DNA of 64,000 bases from Streptococcus halotolerans (GTDB lineage: Bacteria; Bacillota; Bacilli; Lactobacillales; Streptococcaceae): contig NZ_CP014835.1 in assembly GCF_001598035.1 (NCBI RefSeq), positions 558,001 through 622,000 on the forward strand. The letters run 5' to 3'. Positions 35,697-45,006 of the stretch are shown in pieces (the stretch's first letter is position 1; each line of letters begins with the position of its first letter). Under the pieces are notes generated by a model that worked only from the letters and a program-made list of their open reading frames with translations, ran no database searches and was not told the origin of the DNA. Made by a program: the position numbers and the translations under genes.

Positions 35697-35806
35697 TATA
35701 TAGTCGAATGAATTAGCTTTGAGACAAAGAACTGAAATGTGGGAAGCACTTGAGTAGGGCAAGGCGAAAGTGACGATGTCTCAACCTTAATTCAAAAGAC
35801 TATATA
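35697..35806. mobile_element. 110-bp MITE-like element (RUP/RepSU-like)
   Basis: Terminal inverted repeats of about 29 bp (TATATAGTCGAATGAATTAG outward left, mirror right ending GACTATATA) match at most positions and are flanked by TA, as in elements moved by IS630-type transposases. There is no coding capacity. It sits between the reductase promoter and the rnhB terminator, at the island edge. Confidence 0.7.
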
Positions 35807-35828
35807 ACAGTTGCTCTATAAAAAACAA

Positions 35829-35870
35829 AAAACCAAGAATTTAGAGAGCGATTCTAACCTTCTTGGTTTT
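35829..35870 (-). terminator. rnhB terminator
   Basis: AAAACCAAGAA pairs with TTCTTGGTTTT with an inner TTAGA/TCTAA stem; on the - strand TTTTTTGTTTTTT follows. Confidence 0.85.
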
Positions 35871-35905
35871 CAAATTATATTTTTTCAAGCTATTTATTAG
35901 CTATA

Positions 35906-36682
35906 TTAAAGATTAAATCCTAGCGATTTTACCGGCTCAAAGGAGCGACGATGGATGGGGGTTATTCCTTGTTGTTTCAACCCTTCTATATGGACTTTCG
36001 TTCCATAACCAGCATTTTGAGCAAAGCCATAACCTGGATAAATCTTATCAAAATCAGCCATCATTTGGTCCCTAGTCACTTTAGCTACAATGGACGCAGC
36101 CGCGATTGATAGTGAATTGGCATCTCCTTTGATGATAGCTTTTTGTGGAATGTCCAGATTCAATGTCATAGCATCAATCAAAAGATAATCCGGTGTTATA
36201 ACTGTCGACACGTTTGTAACAGCTTCTATCATAGCTAATTTGGTAGCTTCGTAAATATTGACCTGATCGATCATCTCATTATCCATGATACCGATACCAA
36301 CAGCTAACGCCTTATCCATCACTTCTTGATAAACCGTCTTATGCTTAGCTTTTGGAATTTTTTTTGAATCGTTAAGACCAGTAATTTTTTCATTGCTTGG
36401 CAAAATGACACAAGCAGCGACTACAGGACCTGCAAGAGGACCACGACCAACCTCATCAATTCCTGCAATCATGTTGTAACCTTGGTCATATAAAGCTTTC
36501 TCATAAGCCAGCATCATTTCTAGTCGAGCATCCTCATCACGTTTTGCTTGAATAGCTTTCTGTCGTTGTTGAACAGCTTGTTGTACACCACGTCTGCTAT
36601 CTTCTTTAAAAACTTGCCATTGTGGATCATCTAGGCTATCGATTAATGCAAGTTCTTTTTTGATCTCCTTAATCGTGGCCAT
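35906..36682 (-). CDS. rnhB: Ribonuclease HII
   Basis: The enzyme (258 residues from ATG 36682, GAGGAAG ahead) cuts RNA in RNA-DNA hybrids and single ribonucleotides in DNA. Catalytic acids are seen in [18 protein letters not shown] (Asp-Glu), in GLNDSKKI with a following Asp region, and in [25 protein letters not shown] and the ending [11 protein letters not shown] are typical. It overlaps rbgA by 14 bases, as in most streptococci. Confidence 0.97.
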   Translation of the reverse strand: MATIKEIKKELALIDSLDDPQWQVFKEDSRRGVQQAVQQRQKAIQAKRDEDARLEMMLAYEKALYDQGYNMIAGIDEVGRGPLAGPVVAACVILPSNEKITGLNDSKKIPKAKHKTVYQEVMDKALAVGIGIMDNEMIDQVNIYEATKLAMIEAVTNVSTVITPDYLLIDAMTLNLDIPQKAIIKGDANSLSIAAASIVAKVTRDQMMADFDKIYPGYGFAQNAGYGTKVHIEGLKQQGITPIHRRSFEPVKSLGFNL

Positions 36683-37520
36683 GATCTTCCTCAATAAGGT
36701 CTAGAGTATAGCGACCCAGGCGACCATCGCGAACTTCCTTAACAAAAAGATTGTAAAAACGATCATAATCTTCTCTAAAGCCAAGCTTTTGTGTCATATC
36801 CATGATGATTTCAGGAGCTTCCTCGGACAAATCCATAGTCTTAAAACGTTGTTGCAATCGCTCAGGATAATGTTCTTTAAAGAAATTAAGACCAAAAATA
36901 GTGACGTCATCCATAGGCAAAAGTTGATCCTTGATAGCGCCAGTTAAGGCTAATTTCAAGCCAACCTGTTCATCTTCAAATTTAGGCCATAAAATTCCTG
37001 GGGTATCTAAAATTTCTAATTCTTTATTAGATTTAAGCCACTGCTGACCCTTGGTTACTCCAGGCTTATTTCCGACAACAGCAATTTTCTTACCAGCTAA
37101 GCGGTTCATCAGTGTTGATTTTCCAGCATTTGGAATCCCAACAATCATAGTACGCAAGGTTTCTCTTTGAATACCACGCTCACGCAATTTCTCGATTTTA
37201 TCCGACATCAACGACTTAGCAGCGTCAGTCACCAATTTAACCGCTGCTTGCTCTTTAGAATTGATTGCTACAGTCTTAATACCTTGAGATTCGAAGTGTT
37301 TACGCCATTCTTTGGTACGCGTGCTATCAGCTAAGTCAGCCTTGTTCAAAATCAATAATTTAGGTTTATCACCAACGATTTTCGTTAGCATGGGATTTTG
37401 ACTAGACAAAGGTAGACGAGCATCCACCAAAATCGTTACAAAATCAACGTGTTTAAGGTTTTCCTGCACCTGTCGGCGAGCTTTGGACATATGCCCTGGA
37501 AACCATTGAATAGTAGCCAT
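36669..37520 (-). CDS. rbgA: RbgA (YlqF), ribosome biogenesis GTPase
   Basis: The 283-residue GTPase helps late assembly of the 50S subunit. It has circularly permuted G motifs: NKADLAD (G4) comes before GIPNAGKST (G1), then the PGVTKGQQW switch and DTPGILWP (G3). The N-terminus [18 protein letters not shown] is characteristic. It is coupled to rnhB. Confidence 0.97.
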   Translation of the reverse strand: MATIQWFPGHMSKARRQVQENLKHVDFVTILVDARLPLSSQNPMLTKIVGDKPKLLILNKADLADSTRTKEWRKHFESQGIKTVAINSKEQAAVKLVTDAAKSLMSDKIEKLRERGIQRETLRTMIVGIPNAGKSTLMNRLAGKKIAVVGNKPGVTKGQQWLKSNKELEILDTPGILWPKFEDEQVGLKLALTGAIKDQLLPMDDVTIFGLNFFKEHYPERLQQRFKTMDLSEEAPEIIMDMTQKLGFREDYDRFYNLFVKEVRDGRLGRYTLDLIEEDHGHD

Positions 37521-37612
37521 AGAATAAATTTTCCTTTCATATCAAGGGTTTGACGTTAACAAACCAGCCTAAATTTGTCAGGTCACCAAAAAGTCACCAA
37601 ATTAGCCTATTT

Positions 37613-37780
37613 TTACCAAACCATCTTATACCCAATACTTTTTTGCTTACCTTCACGTACACATGTTATTTCAAAATCAGTATGATATTTCTTAATATCT
37701 TTTAACAATTTTGGTATGATGCTAACATTAATATATCTTGGAAGGTAACTATCTTTTATTCCAATTATACCTCGGAATTC
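37613..37780 (-). pseudogene. Plasmid Rep_3-type initiator, C-terminal remnant
   Basis: A 55-codon frame without start reads EFRGIIGIKDSYLPRYINVS, continues through LLKDIKKYHTDFEITCVREG and ends GYKMVW. The order, LLGI-x-D-x-Y followed by an EIN/DIK helix, a TDF/TDL strand and a KxGK-x-x-x-I-x-F/Y end, matches the second winged helix of Rep_3 (RepB) replication initiators. The frame is broken upstream by a stop, and an IS982 element begins 33 bases further. It suggests an integrated plasmid or related element that has since decayed. Confidence 0.5.
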
Positions 37781-37813
37781 TTATAAATCCAAATTCATTT
37801 CTCTAATACAGTA

Positions 37814-38775
37814 ACCCGTGGTGCTAGTTACATTCAAAATATCTCAGATTATAAGCTAATACAATTTGTTCCATCCTCAATTGTAATCCTTGTAAGCCTC
37901 TAGCTAGTGTTTGTTCTATCTCAAAAAGGGCACACAGCTCTGAAAATCGTGTCTCAATAGTTCGTCTCATAGCCATCAACTTCCAGTGATTATGTTGCTT
38001 AGCGCCTGCCATATTCTGGCGTAGAGGGGTCCAAAGCTGATAACCTTTCTGTTTCATATGCTCTTGAAGATCCCGACTTAAATAACCCAAGTCTGCCAAA
38101 ATATAAGGCTGCTGACAGTTTTCCAAAAGGTCATTGACAGCTCTAATATCATGAACAGAAGCGGGTGTCACAACATAATTCAAAATATAACCTGATAAAG
38201 TAACCAGCATGTGAACTTTAAATCCGTAAAACCATAGATGCTTGGAGGCGTTGTAACCAATGTCTGCTAATCCTTGAAAAATACGAGTTTTGTAGTTACG
38301 GACAGGCTGGCAAAGGGGCAACGGAAAGCTATCTATGATGACAATTGTATCGGGAGAAATTTGAGTGTTCAATGCTTGTCGGATGACCTGGACTAACCAA
38401 ATTAATTGCCGTGACCACCGATTGAAGCGACTTCTTTCCAGCAATCGACCACAAGGAAATAGGTGGCAGATACGATAGAAATGACGTTGCGATTTAATGC
38501 CTAATTCCGCTTGTAATAGTAATAAAACTAGTAACGATTCATCAGAAACTTTAGAGAGGTTGACATTGCGACGATGTTTGAAGGATTGAGGACAATAATC
38601 ATGATAAAGCTTCGAACAAATCTTTGATAATTGTTTCATATTCCATTGTAAGTGATGAGATTTAGCGGTATAATGTAAGTGGCTCATTTGGACTAACCTC
38701 CTGTATGTTTTGTCGCTTACAGTATAGTCCTTTTGGGCTTTTTTGTGTATTTTGAAAGTAACTAGCACCACGGGT
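37814..38775 (-). mobile_element. IS982-family insertion sequence, complete
   Basis: 18-bp perfect inverted repeats (ACCCGTGGTGCTAGTTAC at 37814-37831 and its complement at 38758-38775) bound a 962-bp element with one transposase gene. No target duplication is visible in the flanks, which suggests rearrangement after insertion. Confidence 0.88.
37824..38687 (-). CDS. IS982-family transposase
   Basis: The 287-residue DDE transposase appears intact. Catalytic residues are seen in VIIDSFPLPL (Asp), YILADLGYLS (Asp) and MRRTIETRFSEL (Glu). The N-terminal part has LLLLQAELGIKSQRHFYRIC. I use ATG 38687 with GGAGG ahead; the frame is open further to the inverted repeat. It may be active. Confidence 0.88.
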   Translation of the reverse strand: MSHLHYTAKSHHLQWNMKQLSKICSKLYHDYCPQSFKHRRNVNLSKVSDESLLVLLLLQAELGIKSQRHFYRICHLFPCGRLLERSRFNRWSRQLIWLVQVIRQALNTQISPDTIVIIDSFPLPLCQPVRNYKTRIFQGLADIGYNASKHLWFYGFKVHMLVTLSGYILNYVVTPASVHDIRAVNDLLENCQQPYILADLGYLSRDLQEHMKQKGYQLWTPLRQNMAGAKQHNHWKLMAMRRTIETRFSELCALFEIEQTLARGLQGLQLRMEQIVLAYNLRYFECN

Positions 38776-38897
38776 AACGTTTACTAATGACATCTTAAAA
38801 AGATAAACCAAAATCATGTTATCACAATAGTAAGTCCAAAAACAGTTAGCCTTCGTTTCCCTTTTCACTCTTAATCGCCTGAACTCCTAATCCTTCC

Positions 38898-39605
38898 TCA
38901 AATCACTCCCAATAGCAAGAGAATATAATTAAAAACCGAAATAATAACCAGTAACCCGTTATTCATCATGTGAACAAGGATCGAATCACGAATATTTTCT
39001 TCGCGGTTAAAAGCAATGAAGAAAACAATCCCTAATGCAAAATACATGATTATTTCTATTGGCATAACAGCATGCAACAAAGCAAAAATCAAGGAACTCA
39101 CAAGACACTTGGCCCATTTATTATCCTTTTTAAAGAAATAACGGCTAAAAAATCCTCTAAAGGTCACTTCTTCTAAGACTGGTGCAAAAAAGCCAATCAT
39201 GACATGAAAAGCCACAAAATATAAAGGAAACATATTCTTCAAATCGCTGGCACTAGCCTGCAAAGCAGCGTCATTGGCTGACATAGGATTTCCAGTAATT
39301 TTTTGTAATAACAGTGTTCCTAAAATCGCAACCAAACGTGCAGCTAAGAAAAACAATCCCGCTATACCAAAGTCTTTCCAGTCGAATGGTCTACCAGTGA
39401 TTTTATAATCTTCTTTTTTAAGATACGTTTTCCAAACCTTACGAATAATTAAAAAGGCAAGTATTAAATAAAGAATACCAAAGACCCACTGTAAGGCTAT
39501 TGGCGTCTTATCTTGATTTCCAATCAAAATCATAGGTGCCAGATTAATCCCTACCACCAAGAGAATCAAACCAACAAATTTAATAATGCGTTTAAATCGA
39601 GACAT
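38898..39605 (-). CDS. CPBP-family intramembrane metalloprotease (Abi), bacteriocin-associated type
   Basis: The 235-residue protein has about seven membrane helices. Protease marks are LEEVTFRGFFSRYFF (Glu-Glu and Arg), FALLHAVMP (His) and the closing MMNNGLL. CPBP proteases in streptococci mature or give immunity to bacteriocins (as in blp loci). Here a ComE/BlpR-type double box lies upstream of its promoter, which supports that role. I use ATG 39605 with AGGAG ahead. No bacteriocin gene is in the window. Confidence 0.85.
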   Translation of the reverse strand: MSRFKRIIKFVGLILLVVGINLAPMILIGNQDKTPIALQWVFGILYLILAFLIIRKVWKTYLKKEDYKITGRPFDWKDFGIAGLFFLAARLVAILGTLLLQKITGNPMSANDAALQASASDLKNMFPLYFVAFHVMIGFFAPVLEEVTFRGFFSRYFFKKDNKWAKCLVSSLIFALLHAVMPIEIIMYFALGIVFFIAFNREENIRDSILVHMMNNGLLVIISVFNYILLLLGVI

Positions 39606-39691
39606 TTTAAAGCTCCTTTTTCTAAATATAGTCAATACCGTCATAAATGATTAAAGCTAATGCACTTATGAAATGGTTTTAACTTGATGAC

Positions 39692-39700
39692 AGTATAACA
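39692..39700 (-). promoter_or_regulatory. Extended -10 promoter of the CPBP protease gene
   Basis: TGTTATACT on the - strand (TATACT at 39692-39697). The -35 position is poor, fitting activator control. Confidence 0.55.
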
Positions 39701-39726
39701 CACAAAATTGTTAAATGATCATCATT

Positions 39727-39758
39727 TCCTAAACAGTCATCGAAACGTCCTAAACGGT
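39727..39758 (-). promoter_or_regulatory. ComE/BlpR-type direct-repeat box
   Basis: On the - strand ACCGTTTAGGA (39748-39758) and ACTGTTTAGGA (39727-39737) repeat at 21-bp distance, two helical turns. The complement fits the S. mutans ComE pattern TCBTAAAYSGT. The box ends about 30 bp upstream of the -10. Confidence 0.7.
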
Positions 39759-39842
39759 ATTTTTTTGTCACAAATTCGTCAACATTTCTATTTATCAAAT
39801 TGTGGGAAATGAACTTATAGCAAGAAATCCATAAAAACATTC

Positions 39843-39879
39843 AAAAACGCTCCATCAACTACTTGTTAATGAAGCGTTA
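39843..39879 (-). terminator. Terminator of the M15 peptidase gene
   Basis: On the - strand AACGCTTCAT pairs with ATGGAGCGTT, then TTT follows. Confidence 0.65.
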
Positions 39880-39911
39880 GTCAATAGAGCTACACGATAA
39901 TCCTATTTATC

Positions 39912-42302
39912 TTAATCAATAGCGACATAGCGCCTTACACCACTGTAACTCATGTAAGAGAGCCATTGATGACCTGCTACATTCACGACTTTATCGTAGT
40001 GAACAGAAGATCCTGCTTTATAATAGGCTAATTCTGGATTAGATGGTTTTGGATCTGCTTTAACAAAAGCGCCTTTACTAAAAGTGTAGGTTCCTTGTGC
40101 TGGTAGGGTTGTTTTATTAGTATTGGTACCAGTTTTTGGTTGGATGTTACCGTAATCCCCACCTTGAAAACCATAATACTCTTCAAGTGACAATCCTGAA
40201 TCATGAATTTCCCTTGCTTCTTTACCAACATAGCGAAGATGCCAAGCTTCTTGCATAAAGCCTGTAATAGCTTCTTTACCCGGTTGATAACGTACAACAA
40301 AACCGTACTCATGCGCATGATTTTGAACCCATACGCTTGCGGCCTTATCTTCTAGAAGCCGACCACTTTTATCAGTCAAGTCAAATGCCAACCCTGTCTG
40401 ATGTTCACTATAACCAGGTCTTGCTGAATAGCGATCTGCTGCAGCTTGTCCATCACGGTTAACATAAGATTGGTACAGTCCCGCCTGAGTATTATAACTT
40501 CTAAAACCACTGTAACCATACCCAACATTGTACCCTTTGGCAATCATATCATTACGAAGTTTAACAAAAGCTGCTTTAGCGGTTGGATTTTCTCCTGGGT
40601 TATACTGGGCAGATAGTGGGTATTTTTTATTAACCACTAACACTTCTTCATATTTACCAGCCACACTATAATACGAACCATTAAAAGTCAATTTTTGTTG
40701 CGGAGTGCTAGGAGCTGCTGGTTTTAGGACAGCGTTACTTGGTAGGGTAACCTTGGTAGATAAAATACCTTTTAATTGACCTTGGCCATAGTCATAATAG
40801 AGATGCACATGGTAATCACCGGTACTTCTTTTGTGAGTCTTGCTAGCCACTTTGACTTGATAAGTATCATCAACTTGTTTTTGGGCAGTGTACCATACTA
40901 AGTCATCTTGACCTCCTTGGTCTGACCAGACGGGTACTTTAATCGCTTTAATAGAAGTTGGTGAAGAGACTTCTGAAACGGTTATTGTGAAACCTTCATT
41001 GGAAATATCTTTTATATCTAGTCGACCATAAAGTTTAACACTACTTGTTGGTTTTACTTCTTGAGCTGGTTTGTTTTCTTCTTTAAGATCACTTAGTTTT
41101 ACTTTACCTAAATCAACATAACGACGTGTCCCACTATAGCTGATATAAGACAACCAGTGATGACCATCATTTTCAAGAGTTCGGTCGTAATTGACCTTGT
41201 CGCCTTTACGATAGACAAACTCGGTCCGGGCAGAAAGTTCAGGTTTATTCTTGATAGCACTGTCTTGTGTAAAGGTATATGTTCCAGATTGAGAAATATG
41301 CTTAGCCTCTTCTTTAGGAGATGTATTCTTTGTTGGAGCTGGTTTTGGATTAGTTTTTGGTGATTCGGGAGCAGTCTTAACCTTTGAGAGAGCGACATAA
41401 CGGCGCGTGCCACTGTAACTCACATAAGAAAGCCATTGAAAATTATCAGCAATCAATGTTTTATCATAGTTGATTGACTCCCCCTTGTTAAAGGTGAATT
41501 CCGTCTTTGCAGCAGCTTTAGGGGCGTTTTTAACCGCAACTTCTTCTGTAAAACGATAAGTTCCACTTGTAGCAAGTGTTTGAGGAACTTTTTGAGAATC
41601 TTGTTCTCTGTTGGAATTAGAGTTAGGAAGAATATCTCTTACTTTTCCAAGAGGCGCATAACGTCTGACTCCACTATAAGAGAGGTAAGTTAGCCAGTGA
41701 TGACCATCTTTGGTTACTAGATTATCATAGAAAACCTTATCGCCAGCATTGACATAAAATTGGACAGGTGCAGACAGTTTGGCTTCATTGCGAATCTCAG
41801 TCCGTTCTGGATAGATATAAGTCCCTTGTTTGGGAAGCTCGGGTGTTTCGTTTTCTTTTATCATCGTTTTTGAAGCGACCAGACTAGTTGAATTTGATAC
41901 CATCCTTGGAGCCACTTCAGTATTTTCATCTGTATGTTTTGAAAGGACTTCTGAATGTGCTGTTGCTAAACTAGGCTCCTCACTTGTAGCTTCCATTGAC
42001 ATCTCAGAAATATCTTTAGAAGAAAGTGCAGGGACTATCTCTGAACTAGTCATCATTTGTGGCGTCTCAAGAGATTGATCCACAACACTAGAAGACATAA
42101 ATTCAGGAGATGATGTTATGACACTACTATCTCTTATAAGATGATAGTTATCAGTCGTATCAGAACTCGGCGTAAGCCCTTCATCAGCCGAAACTTGACT
42201 AGCACAAACAAAACTCATCCCAAGAAGGATTGATGTTACACCAAAGGAATACTTTCGAATAGAAAACCGTTGTTTTTCGTTTGCAACAAAAGATTGTTTC
42301 AT
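39912..42302 (-). CDS. YSIRK-secreted multi-SH3 M15 D,D-carboxypeptidase
   Basis: This 796-residue secreted cell-wall enzyme starts with a YSIRK-type signal (FSIRKYSFGVTSILLGMS). A serine/threonine-rich stretch (about 45-150) follows. Then come three SH3b cell-wall binding repeats near 150-225, 245-310 and 335-405, each ending W-L-x-Y-x-SYSG-x-RRY, a GBS_Bsp-like domain near 425-525, and a VanY/M15 peptidase near 545-715. Zinc ligands are in SEHQTGLAFD and EAWHLRYVG. A fourth SH3b repeat closes the protein. There is no LPXTG anchor, so SH3 repeats hold it to the wall. It should trim D-Ala from peptidoglycan stems. A consensus promoter drives it. Confidence 0.9.
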   Translation of the reverse strand: MKQSFVANEKQRFSIRKYSFGVTSILLGMSFVCASQVSADEGLTPSSDTTDNYHLIRDSSVITSSPEFMSSSVVDQSLETPQMMTSSEIVPALSSKDISEMSMEATSEEPSLATAHSEVLSKHTDENTEVAPRMVSNSTSLVASKTMIKENETPELPKQGTYIYPERTEIRNEAKLSAPVQFYVNAGDKVFYDNLVTKDGHHWLTYLSYSGVRRYAPLGKVRDILPNSNSNREQDSQKVPQTLATSGTYRFTEEVAVKNAPKAAAKTEFTFNKGESINYDKTLIADNFQWLSYVSYSGTRRYVALSKVKTAPESPKTNPKPAPTKNTSPKEEAKHISQSGTYTFTQDSAIKNKPELSARTEFVYRKGDKVNYDRTLENDGHHWLSYISYSGTRRYVDLGKVKLSDLKEENKPAQEVKPTSSVKLYGRLDIKDISNEGFTITVSEVSSPTSIKAIKVPVWSDQGGQDDLVWYTAQKQVDDTYQVKVASKTHKRSTGDYHVHLYYDYGQGQLKGILSTKVTLPSNAVLKPAAPSTPQQKLTFNGSYYSVAGKYEEVLVVNKKYPLSAQYNPGENPTAKAAFVKLRNDMIAKGYNVGYGYSGFRSYNTQAGLYQSYVNRDGQAAADRYSARPGYSEHQTGLAFDLTDKSGRLLEDKAASVWVQNHAHEYGFVVRYQPGKEAITGFMQEAWHLRYVGKEAREIHDSGLSLEEYYGFQGGDYGNIQPKTGTNTNKTTLPAQGTYTFSKGAFVKADPKPSNPELAYYKAGSSVHYDKVVNVAGHQWLSYMSYSGVRRYVAID

Positions 42303-42335
42303 AACCTCGCCCTCATTTCTAACCTTTTCATCTTC

Positions 42336-42364
42336 ATTATAGTCTTTAAAATGTCACTTGTCAA
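42336..42364 (-). promoter_or_regulatory. Consensus sigma-A promoter of the M15 peptidase gene
   Basis: On the - strand TTGACA (42359-42364), 17-base spacer, TATAAT (42336-42341). The start codon is 34 bases further with GAGG ahead. Confidence 0.85.
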
Positions 42365-42617
42365 ACATAATTGTAATCTTTGTAACACAATAGAAATATA
42401 TATTTTAAAAATGATATTTTGTTTCCCAACTCTTAAACGAAAATTACCCGTTGCTAAATAACATCGCTATCTGAAACAAGAATAAGACACGAACACTTCA
42501 AGAGAGGTACCACAATTAGGCAATGCATCTCTGAAAAATGTTACGACTCTCTAGTAAATCTACTATTTCAATATGATATGATTACCATACTTGTCCCGTT
42601 TTTGGTTCATTTAACTT

Positions 42618-42645
42618 AAAAAAGCCACCTCCTTAAGAAGATGAC
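42618..42645 (-). terminator. Terminator of the ABC-F gene
   Basis: On the - strand GTCATCTTC pairs with GGAGGTGGC (with G-T pairs) around TTAA, then TTTTTT. The rest of the 42,365-42,617 gap holds no gene I can support. Confidence 0.65.
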
Positions 42646-42655
42646 CTGTTGTGTT

Positions 42656-44197
42656 TTAAATCATTTCGTTAAAATCCCAAACTTCCGTCCAACCTTGGTA
42701 AAAATCTGGTTCATGGCAAACCATAAGGATTGAACCTTTATAGGCTTGTAATGCACGGCTAAGTTCTGCTTTTGCATCGGCATCCAGATGGTTAGTTGGC
42801 TCATCCAAAATCAGGACGTTGTTTTCACGATTCATCAGAAGACAGAAACGAACTTTTGCCTGCTCTCCACCTGAGAGAACTTGAATTTGACTTTCGATAT
42901 GTTTTGAGGTCAAACCACATTTTGCCAAAGCTGCGCGAACTTCTGCTTGATTAAGAGCCGGAAAGGCATCCCAAACAGCTTCAAGCGGGGTTTGACGATT
43001 ACCGCCAACAACCTCTTGTTCAAAATAGCCAATCTCTAGAAAATCACCCGTTTCTACAATCCCTTCAAGAGGCTTAATTTCCCCCAAAAGACTTTTCAGA
43101 AGAGTAGTTTTACCAATACCATTAGCACCTGTAATAGCAACCTTTTGATTTCGTTCAAAAGTCAAATTTAAAGGCTTTCTAGTCAAGGGACGATCGTAAC
43201 CGATAACCAAATCCTTGGTTTGGAAAATAAAACGGCTGGGTGTACGAGATTCCTTAAAATGAAATTCTGGCTTTGGTTTTTCCTTATCAAGCTCAATCAA
43301 GTCCATTTTATCTAGCTTCTTCTGACGAGACATCGCCATATTGCGCGTTGCAACACGCGCCTTATTACGTTGCACGAAATCCTGTAAATCAGCAATTTCC
43401 TTTTGTTGACGTTCGTAAGCAGCCTCTTTTTGGGCCTTTTTCATTGCATAAACAGCTTGGAATTGCTCATAGTCACCAGAATAACGAACCAAATCTTGAT
43501 TTTCAACATGATATACGATATTGATCACATCGTTTAGGAATGGAATATCATGAGAAATAAGAACAAAGGCATTTTCATAATTCTGTAAATAACGTTTCAG
43601 CCAGTCGATGTGTTCTGCATCCAAATAGTTGGTCGGCTCATCAAGTAGAAGAATATCTGGTTTCTCAAGCAATAATTTTGCCAAGAGAATTTTGGTACGT
43701 TGACCACCTGAAAGCTCCGTCACATCAGTATCCATACCAAAATCCATAACACCTAAAGCACGTGCTACTTCATCAATTTTAGCATCCAAGGTATAAAAAT
43801 CCCGTGACTCCAAACGATCTTGTAATTCACCAACTTCTTCCATAAGGACATCTACATCAGCACCTTCATCAGCCATAGACATATAAATATCGTTGATACG
43901 AACTTCTGTTTTAAAAAGGTCATCAAAAGCCGTACGTAAGACATCACGAACAGATTGCCCTGCTTCAAGAACGGTGTGTTGATCCAAATACCCAGCTGTG
44001 ACATACTTAGACCACTCAATCTTACCTTCATCAGGTTGCAAATGTCCTGTTACAATACTCATGAAGGTTGATTTCCCCTCGCCGTTAGCTCCAACCAGAC
44101 CAATATGTTCCCCTTTTAAAAGACGAAACGATACATTTTCAAAAATAGCACGGTCACCAAAACCATGACTAAGGTTCTTAACTTCTAAAATACTCAT
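42656..44197 (-). CDS. ABC-F family ATPase (ribosome-associated)
   Basis: The 513-residue protein has two ABC domains and no membrane part. Domain 1 has GANGEGKST, LSGGQRTKILLAKLLL and LLLDEPTNYLD; domain 2 has GANGIGKTT, LSGGEQAKVRFCLLM and LILDEPTNHLD. The charged linker between them (about 240-310, with AAYERQQKEIADLQDFVQ) is the segment that enters the ribosome's tRNA exit site in this family. It resembles the YbiT-like housekeeping group more than the antibiotic-resistance members, but a protective role cannot be excluded. Confidence 0.9.
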   Translation of the reverse strand: MSILEVKNLSHGFGDRAIFENVSFRLLKGEHIGLVGANGEGKSTFMSIVTGHLQPDEGKIEWSKYVTAGYLDQHTVLEAGQSVRDVLRTAFDDLFKTEVRINDIYMSMADEGADVDVLMEEVGELQDRLESRDFYTLDAKIDEVARALGVMDFGMDTDVTELSGGQRTKILLAKLLLEKPDILLLDEPTNYLDAEHIDWLKRYLQNYENAFVLISHDIPFLNDVINIVYHVENQDLVRYSGDYEQFQAVYAMKKAQKEAAYERQQKEIADLQDFVQRNKARVATRNMAMSRQKKLDKMDLIELDKEKPKPEFHFKESRTPSRFIFQTKDLVIGYDRPLTRKPLNLTFERNQKVAITGANGIGKTTLLKSLLGEIKPLEGIVETGDFLEIGYFEQEVVGGNRQTPLEAVWDAFPALNQAEVRAALAKCGLTSKHIESQIQVLSGGEQAKVRFCLLMNRENNVLILDEPTNHLDADAKAELSRALQAYKGSILMVCHEPDFYQGWTEVWDFNEMI

Positions 44198-44968
44198 AAT
44201 AATCCTTTACAATGACAATTCAATCCCTACCATTATAACGTAAATACCACTAAAAAGAAAATGGCCAGATAAAAAATCTAGCTATGCTAACGGATTAGCA
44301 AATGCGGATCTGCCATCTTTAAATCTTGTGATACGCACTAACGATGTCGTCTTAACTCCATGCCTTCAAACAGCAAACAATTGGCTTGAAAAGATTTCTC
44401 AATAACAATACCTAGACTTTCAATCTGTACAACAGTGTAGTCAACCATTTCAATTTATCCTTTAACAACTTGTCTCTCGGCTTCGAGACTTTGCCTGAGA
44501 TGGAAAATAATTGAAGTTACCCGTTTCGTTAGTAACCGCATTTCAGCTGTTAAACTACCCTTCACCATGTTTATATTTTTTACCAAAAATGATTGGTACA
44601 CTGATTGCTTCTGTAATATAGACTGATAGAGAACCACCTGATGGTTCGATAGTCACTGCCTTGGAAATACTAGATCGCTTATCGGTATTTACAAACATTT
44701 GCCCAATAGCTTTCATATATTGTCTACTTATACTTAGTAAAATTTTAAAATACCGGTATCATAATATTCTGACAAAAATAGGCTCTCCTTCCCAGCTAAA
44801 ATCGATTGTACACAGAGACAGGATATCCGCTATTTTTGAATTCAGATGAGTATTAATGGGTAAAAAAGAAACAGCATTAAGGTTACTATCTCTTAAAACT
44901 GTCCCTTCTTGAAAACATGCTCTTTTAATAGTAAATAGTGGTCCCACCATTCTTAAGGGATTTACCTA
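44198..44968 (-). pseudogene. Degenerate coding remnant upstream of the ABC-F gene
   Basis: No intact gene is visible in this stretch. On the - strand two short frames have protein-like composition and follow one another: 44759-44950 (RACFQEGTVLRDSNLNAVSF and IDFSWEGEPIFVRIL) and 44455-44637 (FLVKNINMVKGSLTAEMRLL). Stops and frame changes separate them. They may be parts of one decayed gene of unknown family. Confidence 0.3.
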
Positions 44969-44969
44969 G

Positions 44970-44998
44970 AAAAAAGAGCGTTCCAAAACGCTCTTTTT
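44970..44998 (-). terminator. guaC terminator
   Basis: AAAAAGAGCGTT pairs perfectly with AACGCTCTTTTT around CCAA; T-run on either strand. Confidence 0.88.
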
Positions 44999-45006
44999 CA
45001 ATAATC

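Noticed and set aside
37814..38775. Target duplication around IS982
   Set aside because: Flanks ACAGTA and AACGTT do not repeat; no duplication can be claimed.
42365..42405. VicR/WalR box (TGTAAT and TGTAAC) upstream of the M15 peptidase gene
   Set aside because: The two half-sites are 9 instead of 11 bases apart and on the strand opposite to the usual orientation.
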